The notes under the pieces: model-generated
The model's database searches: none
Told to the model about the DNA's origin: nothing
The model's input: only the letters and a program-made list of their open reading frames with translations
Program-made: the position numbers and the translations under genes
NCBI GenBank assembly: GCA_903970355.1
Contig: CAJCIF010000349.1
Span: 1-12,638, forward strand
DNA: 12,638 nt
From: Actinomycetota bacterium
Lineage (GTDB): Bacteria > Cyanobacteriota > Vampirovibrionia > Obscuribacterales > Obscuribacteraceae
Direction: 5' to 3'
In this document: positions 6,351 to 12,638 of the stretch, in pieces
How positions within the stretch are numbered: position 1 is the first letter of the stretch
How the letters are laid out: each line of letters starts with the position of its first letter

Positions 6351-7304
6351 ATGGCTACTCCCGTTGCAACACCCCCGCCAGCACAAGTTCTGGCTTGGGA
6401 CAAAGGAAAACCACAAGTTAAGCCTTCTACCAAAAAGAGTAATCCGCTTGCATCGCTTGCGTTGATTGCAATGGTAGTGCTTGCGGGTTCAGGAATGTGG
6501 CGCATGTTCCATACCCAGCCGACAACAGCCATGGTGAAGGTGCTCACACCAAATCACGATGTCTCGGCAGGTACAAAACTGCAATTCATGTCTGTGAAAT
6601 ACATGGAAATACCAAGGAAACTTGCCACCTCAGACATGATGACCTCCTTGAACGACATTAACGGCCGGATGGCTCGTGGTTTTATGCCGGCCAATGAACC
6701 AATTACAACGGACAAACTTTTTCCGACTACACGCGGTATCGCAGGAGTGCTCGAAAACGACGAGCGAGCGATCACCATTCAACTAAGAGATGATGCTCTT
6801 GTCGATCACACCATTCAACCGGATGATCGCGTCGATATCCTGGCCATCACTACCGCAAAAGACGGAAAGAGATATACGAAAACCATCTGCCAATCAGTAA
6901 AAGTTTTGATGGCCGCACCAAAAGAGCAAGCGCTTTTCAGGCGTGATGGTCCTACAGATATGATCACTCTGGCCGTAATACCTTCAGTGGGTGAGGCTAT
7001 TAATGAAGCCCTGGAAGTAGGCAAGATCAGGCTCGTACTGCGCAATCGACTCGCTCGCACACCACAAATATTGGCTGGCGTAGGTCCGGATGACTTACTG
7101 CCCTCCTTTGCAAATAAGCCGGTGGACGCACCAATTCCAAACTCAATTGGGGACAACACAAAAATGTCTCTGCCTCCGCCACCTTCGCTTGCGAACATGG
7201 AATTGCCCGCCCTCCCTCCGGTTGAAGATACTTATCCTGGCAAATGGATTGTCGAAATGCTAAGCGGCAATCACAAGGAGCTCGTGGATGTCCCACCGCG
7301 TTAG
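6351..7304 (+). CDS. cpaB: CpaB/RcpC-like Flp pilus assembly protein
   Basis: 317 aa. A Pro/Lys-rich cytoplasmic head (1-30) is followed by a single membrane span (about 32-52). A SAF-type domain (about 60-125) contains VKVLTPNHDVSAGTKL and MPANEPITTDKL, then an RcpC domain (about 130-235) contains AITIQLRDDALVDHTIQPDDRV and ITLAVIPSVGEAINEALEVG. A Pro-rich linker (about 245-292) leads to a C-terminal KWIVEMLSGNHKE block, as often found in CpaB proteins. CpaB/RcpC normally sits in the periplasm and helps form or gate the outer-membrane secretin; the secretin gene, usually next, is absent here. The start has AAGGAG overlapping the tadE stop, six to seven bases upstream. The 3' end overlaps the tadG-like gene by 17 bases. 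Confidence 0.88.
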   Translation: MATPVATPPPAQVLAWDKGKPQVKPSTKKSNPLASLALIAMVVLAGSGMWRMFHTQPTTAMVKVLTPNHDVSAGTKLQFMSVKYMEIPRKLATSDMMTSLNDINGRMARGFMPANEPITTDKLFPTTRGIAGVLENDERAITIQLRDDALVDHTIQPDDRVDILAITTAKDGKRYTKTICQSVKVLMAAPKEQALFRRDGPTDMITLAVIPSVGEAINEALEVGKIRLVLRNRLARTPQILAGVGPDDLLPSFANKPVDAPIPNSIGDNTKMSLPPPPSLANMELPALPPVEDTYPGKWIVEMLSGNHKELVDVPPR

Positions 7305-8658
7305 GCAACAAAAGAGAATGAATATGACACCACGCCTGAGATCCAGGCGTGGTTCGCTAATGCCGTTCATCGCCATGTCCGTCATTTTGTGCATGGTGAC
7401 AATTGGAATTTCTACAGAATTCATGCGTGATTTCGAGACAGTCAATCAGCTTGATTTTGCCACTCAGGTTGCTTCCATCTATAGTCTTGGCAGTGCTGTC
7501 AATTCCGATCGTTCTTACAGCGTGCCCACAGCCCAAGCCAACATCCAGAATTACTTATTGGGTGGCGATACTGCCAACTGGAATTTAGCCGATAGCGGAC
7601 CGAACTTAAGCACTATCAATCAGCCTGTTGTCTATCAAGGAACAGATATAAACTTTATTCTGAATCCATCGGAAAGCGGATTACCGGCTGGCCGCCAGGA
7701 ATTTTTTCTAGATCTGACAGTAAGAAGGCAAGGCACTTCTGCTATTCCGCAAATCTTCATGCCATTGGCATATGTAAACTTGAATGCTATGGGGTTACCG
7801 ACCGGAACGCAAACTTTCAGTCCGGTCCGCACCATAGAGTTTCTAGGCCAGCCAGCAACAACGATCGGAGCCGGAGACCCGAATCCTCCCACTTCTCCAA
7901 ATCCTATACCGCCTTCACTTTACCAATTTTCTTGTTTGCCGATTGCAATTAGCAATCTGCAATTTGCAGGAATCGCCGCCAATAACACATCAGCAAGTCC
8001 TTCCGCAACTTACACACTCGATCTGGATGGGCAGACGGCAACCGGTTCCAATGGCATCCACGGTTGCTTCGTCAATTTAGTCGGCACCGCAGGTGCAACC
8101 AGCCCATTCAATACAGCAACCGATGCAAATGCCACAAGCCAATTGATACCGCTGCTTAACTACTTTGTTGGCACCGGCACTCCTGCTGCTTCTGTCAAAT
8201 ACACAGACACCGTATCTGCTTACAACGTTGACGATGCTAACTTTCCCTGGGCAACTATCTCTCCAGAGTGCACTGCCCTGGTAAATGCGAATATTGGCTC
8301 TAGCGCAAGCACATTTAAAAATCTGATTGTACCTGTAATTGCAGCCAATCCATCTACCACTAATCCCAACAGTGTTGTCGGTTTTGCCTGGATGCAACTT
8401 CGCGGTTTTACCCCCGGCACTCCCATTAGCCAGTCAACTTTTACGGTCAGTTTTGGTGATTCCGTGCCCGTACGAAATGCCTGCATCAACCCTTTCCTCG
8501 AAACAACAAATACAATTGGCACTGTCACATTGTCACTCCCACCTCCAGCACCATTTGCACCTCGCATCTATAACGCATCAAATAATGCAATACCGGCAAG
8601 ACCCTTCGGCGTCGTGCTGGCTCCGGCTCCCTCGCCAAGAATGCTAATAGGGAGTTGA
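7288..8658 (+). CDS. TadG-like large pilus-associated protein with one N-terminal membrane span
   Basis: 456 aa. The basic N-terminus ends in RSRRGSLMPFIAMSVIL, a TadE/G-like (Tad domain) start; one hydrophobic helix lies at about 24-41, and the rest is extracytoplasmic. There is no Glu at +5 after G22, so prepilin-type processing is not expected. The body is rich in Ser, Thr, Asn, Pro and Ala with few charges, resembling a secreted beta-rich adhesin or minor tip component. I cannot recognise a named domain in it, and no von Willebrand A motif (DxSxS) is seen, unlike some TadG proteins. The start at 7288 is supported by AAGGAG seven bases upstream inside cpaB; ATG at 7318 or 7324 would also keep the whole membrane segment. 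It occupies the operon slot where the secretin gene is usually found. Role inferred from the N-terminus and context. Confidence 0.65.
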   Translation: MSHRVRQQKRMNMTPRLRSRRGSLMPFIAMSVILCMVTIGISTEFMRDFETVNQLDFATQVASIYSLGSAVNSDRSYSVPTAQANIQNYLLGGDTANWNLADSGPNLSTINQPVVYQGTDINFILNPSESGLPAGRQEFFLDLTVRRQGTSAIPQIFMPLAYVNLNAMGLPTGTQTFSPVRTIEFLGQPATTIGAGDPNPPTSPNPIPPSLYQFSCLPIAISNLQFAGIAANNTSASPSATYTLDLDGQTATGSNGIHGCFVNLVGTAGATSPFNTATDANATSQLIPLLNYFVGTGTPAASVKYTDTVSAYNVDDANFPWATISPECTALVNANIGSSASTFKNLIVPVIAANPSTTNPNSVVGFAWMQLRGFTPGTPISQSTFTVSFGDSVPVRNACINPFLETTNTIGTVTLSLPPPAPFAPRIYNASNNAIPARPFGVVLAPAPSPRMLIGS

Positions 8659-8663
8659 AATAG

Positions 8664-9527
8664 ATGGTATTAGGCAGACTATTTTCAAAGCCCAAGGACG
8701 ATAGCGCTCAACTGGTAAGCGTTCAAACCGCCCCGGATCACCTTTCTGTCAAAACTGATGCACCGATAATTTCAGTCCTGGGAGCCAAAGGTGGAACCGG
8801 TTGCACATCGGTTGCAATTAATCTTTCTGCTGCACTATCCGGACTATTCGGTGGTGCCACCATTATCGACGGCAATTTCCAACTTCCGGATGTTGCCTAC
8901 GTTCTCGGCAAAGAACCCGAACACTCACTCCTCGATCTCCTCTATCGAACACCGGATATAGACGAGCATCTTTTCAGTGCCTGTGCGCGGGAAGCAACCG
9001 ATCTGGATGCCAAACTCAAATTGCTTTCACCACCTTTAAATGGAGAAGCTGCTTTAAAGGCGGATCTTACACAGCTGGCTCAATGCATAACTTTACTGGG
9101 CAGCTATACGAATTGCTGGGTAGTCGATTTGCCCAAACACCTGGACAGGCATCTCGTTACCTTTTTGGATGCAAGCACGAAGATCGTTCTCGTTCTAGAA
9201 GCGACCGTTTCCAGTCTTGCAGCATGTAACCGCTGGTTAGCTACTTTCCGAGAGCTTGATTACCCAACAGAACGAATTATCTGCGTGGTAAACCGTTCAG
9301 GATCTAAATACAACAAAGCGATAGAGACTCAGTTAGGAGGGGCATTTGGCGAGATTGTCTCCCACCAGATTCCCAATGCGGCGCAAATCATGTGGGAAAG
9401 CACTGCTAACGGTGCACCTCCGGTGCTCGCTTATCCGTCTAGCCCTTATGCTCGTGCCATCAAAAATTTAGCTGCATCTATCTATCGAGATATTCAAGGA
9501 GAGGAAAGTCGTGTCCAATCTGCGTGA
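8664..9527 (+). CDS. cpaE: CpaE/TadZ-like MinD/ParA-family ATPase, short form
   Basis: 287 aa. After a 33-residue variable start comes a MinD-like fold: VLGAKGGTGCTSVAINLS (38-55) as the deviant Walker A, IIDGNF (67-72) as the switch region, VVDLPKHLD (153-161) as the Walker B area, and VVNRSG (208-213) as the base-binding strand. The early Lys (K42) is kept, but the usual GK(T/S) lysine is replaced by C47. The second Asp of the DxD pattern after the first strand is Asn. CpaE/TadZ proteins locate the pilus machine at the pole or membrane and often have an N-terminal receiver-like domain of 120 residues or more; that domain is absent. GGAG lies nine bases before ATG 8664, and the stop overlaps cpaF by 17 bases. 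The loss of the Lys is known in CpaE relatives, so the protein may bind nucleotide with weak or no hydrolysis. Confidence 0.82.
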   Translation: MVLGRLFSKPKDDSAQLVSVQTAPDHLSVKTDAPIISVLGAKGGTGCTSVAINLSAALSGLFGGATIIDGNFQLPDVAYVLGKEPEHSLLDLLYRTPDIDEHLFSACAREATDLDAKLKLLSPPLNGEAALKADLTQLAQCITLLGSYTNCWVVDLPKHLDRHLVTFLDASTKIVLVLEATVSSLAACNRWLATFRELDYPTERIICVVNRSGSKYNKAIETQLGGAFGEIVSHQIPNAAQIMWESTANGAPPVLAYPSSPYARAIKNLAASIYRDIQGEESRVQSA

Positions 9528-10977
9528 TTTACTCTTCAATCCAGAAACTGGCGGCAAAGCTGTTTCAACACCGCCAAAAGGTCAGTCAGCGGCCAAATCC
9601 AGCAGTACTAGCCGGCTTTCACTTTCCGGCAAGCTGACAGAACGCATTGATTCTGTAAAACTGGCTGAGCAAGAAAAAGCGAACGCCTACCAGAGACTGA
9701 AAAGCAGAATCCATACTCGTCTGGTTGATAGTATCGACATTCAAGCGCTCATTCTTCTCGATCAAGCAGAACAACTTGAAGCAGCAATTGAACAAACACT
9801 GCACTTATTGATATCGGAAGAAAAATTGCCGCTCACTGGCGATGAACGCCGTAACGTCGTCCGTGATGTCTTGAACGAAACACTCGGATTGGGACCGCTT
9901 GAACCTCTTCTTTCCGATCCCAATCTTAATGACATTCTGGTGAACGGATATGATGAAGTTTGGGTAGACCGTGACGGTAAGCTGGAACCTACTGATTTAC
10001 GGTTTCGGGACGAAAGCCATCTATTGCATGTCATCAATCGAATCGTCGCCAGAGTGGGTCGGCGCATCGATGAATCCTCGCCTATTGTTGATGCTCGGCT
10101 ACCAGACGGCTCGCGGGTCAACGCCATCATTCCACCGCTTGCTCTTGATGGGCCTAGTCTTTCTATCCGGAGATTTCGACCGACACCGTTCTCCATGCAT
10201 GACCTTTTAAATAGGGAAACGTTCAGCGAACAAATGGCTGAATTTCTCGGTTATGCCGTGCAGGCCAAGCTCAATATCTTAATTTCCGGTGGAACATCTG
10301 CCGGCAAAACAACTCTTCTCAACCTGCTTTCGAGTTTCATCTCAGATAAGGAACGGATCGTCACCATAGAAGACACGGCCGAACTGCGACTGCAACAACG
10401 CCATGTGGTGCGCCTGGAATCACGGCCATCAAACATTGAAGGACAGGGAAGCATAACTCAGCGCGATCTTGTTAAAAATGCTTTGCGGATGAGACCAGAC
10501 CGCATCATTGTTGGTGAAGTGCGTGGAGCGGAAGCGTTGGATATGCTTCAGGCAATGAATACCGGGCACGAAGGTTCACTAACCACGGTACACGCGAATT
10601 CTCCTCGCGATGCTTTGAGCAGAATAGAAACACTGGTTTTACTTGCCGGAATTGATTTATCCCAACGCAGTATCCGCGAGCAAATTGGATCTGCTTTCGA
10701 TCTCGTTGTACAAATCAAACGTTTGCAAGATGGACGCAGACGGGTTGTTAGCGTTGCTGAAATTACCGGCGTGCAAGAAGGCATGATTAGCATGCAGGAA
10801 CTATTTCAGTTCCGCGCCGAGGGTTTAGATGGTGCCAAAAACGTAATCGGTGATTTCAGCGGATGCGGCATCAGACCTCATCACGAAAACAAATTCAGAG
10901 AAGCAAGCATAGAGTTCAGCTCAGATCTATTCTCCCCTCGAGAAAATAAGAAAGAGGAGAATACTAATGCGGATTGA
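9511..10977 (+). CDS. cpaF: CpaF/TadA pilus assembly ATPase (secretion ATPase family)
   Basis: 488 aa cytosolic hexameric motor that powers Flp assembly. Residues 1-60 are a low-complexity Ser/Lys-rich leader. About 65-240 is the N-terminal all-alpha plus PAS-like region (LGLGPLEPLL 125-134, LNDILVNGYDEVWVDRDG 139-156, VDARLPDGSRVN 193-204). About 245-430 is the RecA-like domain, with Walker A GGTSAGKTT (260-268), the Asp box TIEDTAEL (285-292), Walker B RIIVGEVRG (331-339) and the His box HANS (361-364), followed by SRIETLVLLAG. All catalytic residues are intact. The start is GTG 9511, preceded by AAGGAGAGG, and lies inside the end of cpaE (17-base overlap); the 3' end overlaps tadB by 11 bases. 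The overlaps suggest coupled synthesis of ATPase and platform. Confidence 0.95.
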   Translation: MSNLRDLLFNPETGGKAVSTPPKGQSAAKSSSTSRLSLSGKLTERIDSVKLAEQEKANAYQRLKSRIHTRLVDSIDIQALILLDQAEQLEAAIEQTLHLLISEEKLPLTGDERRNVVRDVLNETLGLGPLEPLLSDPNLNDILVNGYDEVWVDRDGKLEPTDLRFRDESHLLHVINRIVARVGRRIDESSPIVDARLPDGSRVNAIIPPLALDGPSLSIRRFRPTPFSMHDLLNRETFSEQMAEFLGYAVQAKLNILISGGTSAGKTTLLNLLSSFISDKERIVTIEDTAELRLQQRHVVRLESRPSNIEGQGSITQRDLVKNALRMRPDRIIVGEVRGAEALDMLQAMNTGHEGSLTTVHANSPRDALSRIETLVLLAGIDLSQRSIREQIGSAFDLVVQIKRLQDGRRRVVSVAEITGVQEGMISMQELFQFRAEGLDGAKNVIGDFSGCGIRPHHENKFREASIEFSSDLFSPRENKKEENTNAD

Positions 10978-11935
10978 TATTATCCTCGCTCTCGTAATCG
11001 TGTTAGTGGCAAGCGGCATTATACTCACGCGTCTTAGATTCAGGCGCCGTACTCATGGCGCTCTTTCCGAGCGATTGGCTCGAGTGATACCACAATTTTC
11101 ACAAGAACTTCCCACTAACATACTCAAGAAACCGACCTGGTCTTTTAACAGCCTGCCCCTGTTCGGATCGGTATTTGAATTTGAACTCGGTCTGGTGGAA
11201 AGCTACAATCGCCTTCTCGCTGAAGCGGATTTAGAAGAGCATTCCCTTTCAATCTTGCTGATATCGCTCTCTCTGGTTTTGGGCGCTATTTCGGTCGCCA
11301 TTCTGTACAACGCTAATATGATTGCAGCTGGTCTTGTCGCAGTCGTATTGGCAGTGGTACCGATTATTGTCGTAAAATTCAAAGCAAACAAACGTCGCGA
11401 AAAGTTCTGCAATCAATTGCCTGATGCAATAGATCTCATGGTCGCTGTTTTGCGCAGTGGACATAGCGTATCTCAATCCGTAAAAGCGATCGCCAATGAA
11501 CTGCCTGCGCCAACCGGTCCAGAGTTTGAAGCTGTATTGCATCGTATGAATTTAGGACAGCCTTTATCGGAAGCTCTCCTCTACTCAGCCAAAAGATTTC
11601 ACTCCTACGAACTTGATCTAATGCGAAAGGCCGTTGGCATTCAAGCCGAAGTGGGCGGAAGCTTGGCAGAACTATTGGATAAAACAAATACGACTTTAAG
11701 AGATCGCCTTAAACTTGCCCGGCAATTAAAAGTGATCACCGCTCAAAGCCGCTTATCGGCAAACATCGTTGCCCTTCTTCCTGTTGTTATGGCTATTTTT
11801 CTAAATACTGTCGATCGCAGCTATCTACCATTGCTTACAAACGATCCAAACGGACAAAAGATGCTGATGGGTGCCGTTTTTCTGGAGTTTTTAGGTATTT
11901 ATATTATGTTCCGGATGTCCTCACTAAAAATCTAA
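10967..11935 (+). CDS. tadB: TadB inner-membrane platform protein (type II secretion F domain)
   Basis: 322 aa. Membrane spans are expected at about 5-22, 95-115, 117-136, 265-280 and 298-316. The GspF/T2SSF domain lies at about 145-275: FCNQLPDAIDLMVAVLRSGHS (cytosolic helices), then FHSYELDLMRKAVGIQAEVGGSLAELLD, the usual TadB block with GGxLAExLD. With TadC it forms the inner-membrane platform that the CpaF ATPase acts on. The start has a purine-rich GAGGAG site and overlaps cpaF by 11 bases. The stop is separated from the tadC start by one base. Length and order match standard Tad loci. Confidence 0.9.
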   Translation: MRIDIILALVIVLVASGIILTRLRFRRRTHGALSERLARVIPQFSQELPTNILKKPTWSFNSLPLFGSVFEFELGLVESYNRLLAEADLEEHSLSILLISLSLVLGAISVAILYNANMIAAGLVAVVLAVVPIIVVKFKANKRREKFCNQLPDAIDLMVAVLRSGHSVSQSVKAIANELPAPTGPEFEAVLHRMNLGQPLSEALLYSAKRFHSYELDLMRKAVGIQAEVGGSLAELLDKTNTTLRDRLKLARQLKVITAQSRLSANIVALLPVVMAIFLNTVDRSYLPLLTNDPNGQKMLMGAVFLEFLGIYIMFRMSSLKI

Positions 11936-11936
11936 A

Positions 11937-12638
11937 ATGACAAATACGATCACCGAATTTCCCGAAATTTTCCTGGCCATCTTCCTTGGCTTTTTCTATT
12001 TTGCCGCCCGCATTTCCTTTGAAGATTGGCATTTTCCTACAGTGATAGCGGTTCCAGCCGTTCATCTATTGTCCTTTATGCCAGCTTCATATCAGGGACG
12101 AATACAAAATCTCCTCATATGTGGCGGCTTCCGCAGTCCTTATAGTTACGGCGATTTTTTCAGCATAAAGCTTTGCCTCTTTCTTGCCGCTATGGTTTCA
12201 TCATTGGTGTTGCCACTTCATATAGTGCTGATTGCGTCACTGCTTCTTCTATTCTTGCCCGACCTCATATTGTTATTTTTAGTGCAGCGCCGCCGCCAGC
12301 AAATACGAGATAACCTGCCGCAAGCAATTGATTTGATGGTGCTTTGCGTTGATGCCGGATTGGGACTAGATGCCGCGTTACAACGCATCTCCACAGACAC
12401 GATCGGTGTAGCCAATGCTCTTAATGACGAACTAAACATTCTCAGCCACGAAATTTTTCTAGGCAAAGACAGAGAAAAAGCCTATCTAGAACTCTACACA
12501 CGTACTGGTGTTGATGAACTCAAGACACTTGGATCGGCGCTTGGACAAGCTTCAAAATTAGGGTTGAGCATTTCCCGTATTTTAAGGGCACAAAGCGAAC
12601 TTTTGCGAAAACGGCAAAGTCAGAAAGCGGAAGAAAAG
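11937..12638 (+). CDS. tadC: TadC inner-membrane platform protein, truncated by the right edge
   Basis: Starting at ATG 11937, one base after the tadB stop, the frame stays open for 234 codons to the edge. A hydrophobic N-terminal half (spans near 11-25 and within 78-116) is followed by the T2SSF domain: IRDNLPQAIDLMVLCVDAGL (123-142), DELNILSHEIFLGKDREKAY (164-183), LGSALGQASKLGLSISRILR (198-217), and a basic KRQSQKAEE tail leading towards the missing last helices. This is the TadC pattern, including the acidic platform helix and the SALxQAxxxGxS block. It partners TadB under the CpaF motor. The lack of a spacer and of a clear ribosome site suggests translational coupling to tadB. Downstream genes such as tadD, a secretin or a prepilin peptidase may follow beyond the window. 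Confidence 0.88.
   Translation, partial: MTNTITEFPEIFLAIFLGFFYFAARISFEDWHFPTVIAVPAVHLLSFMPASYQGRIQNLLICGGFRSPYSYGDFFSIKLCLFLAAMVSSLVLPLHIVLIASLLLLFLPDLILLFLVQRRRQQIRDNLPQAIDLMVLCVDAGLGLDAALQRISTDTIGVANALNDELNILSHEIFLGKDREKAYLELYTRTGVDELKTLGSALGQASKLGLSISRILRAQSELLRKRQSQKAEEK

Noticed and set aside
1..12638. Mobile elements, CRISPR array, tRNA or rRNA genes
   Set aside because: No transposase or integrase frame, no regular repeat-spacer array, no terminal inverted repeats and no tRNA-like cloverleaf noticed on reading; a tRNAscan or Infernal run could confirm.

Overview
The window looks like chromosomal DNA of a free-living bacterium with roughly balanced base composition. It shows good Shine-Dalgarno sites (AAGGAG/GGAG types), tight operons and no sign of phage, IS elements, CRISPR or tRNA/rRNA. 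The closest fit I can suggest is a non-photosynthetic relative of the Cyanobacteria (Obscuribacterales/Melainabacteria type), because several GT87-like membrane proteins sit beside a compact Tad locus. That is a low-confidence impression from gene content; no gene here fixes the taxonomy.

Layout. (1) 1-332, minus: the N-terminal part of grpE, running off the left edge. (2) 333-588: a divergent intergenic region with a palindrome (TTTGAGT-N5-ACTCAAA) and a TATAAT box. (3) 589-2707, plus: a DUF1611 P-loop protein overlapping an enolase-superfamily dipeptide-epimerase-like enzyme. The pairing resembles the DgcN/DgcA D-glutamate module. (4) 2678-5198: two paralogous GT87/DUF2029-type multi-membrane-span proteins, head to head, with only 7 bases between their start codons. 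The minus-strand one overlaps the epimerase tail to tail by 30 bases. (5) 5199-5493: a leader region with a good sigma-70-like promoter and several short repeats. (6) 5494 to the right edge, plus: a tight-adherence (Tad/Flp) pilus operon in the order flp pilin, tadE-like, cpaB, tadG-like, cpaE/tadZ-like ATPase, cpaF/tadA ATPase, tadB, tadC (cut by the edge).

How the Tad genes work together. Flp is the pilus subunit. TadE-like and TadG-like proteins are pseudopilin or minor components. CpaF is the hexameric assembly ATPase, acting on the TadB/TadC inner-membrane platform. The MinD-like CpaE probably positions the machine, and CpaB is an envelope-spanning accessory protein. Not present in the window are a prepilin peptidase (TadV/CpaA), a secretin (CpaC/RcpA) and TadD; the secretin is missing from its usual place after cpaB. 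A perfect 12-bp hairpin lies between flp and tadE and probably sets pilin output apart from machinery output.

Most worth a second look: the flp-tadE hairpin, the secretin-less order with a large tadG-like gene in that slot, the head-to-head GT87 pair with a 12-bp tandem duplication at its start codons, the reduced and deviant CpaE ATPase, and the DUF1611-epimerase pair.
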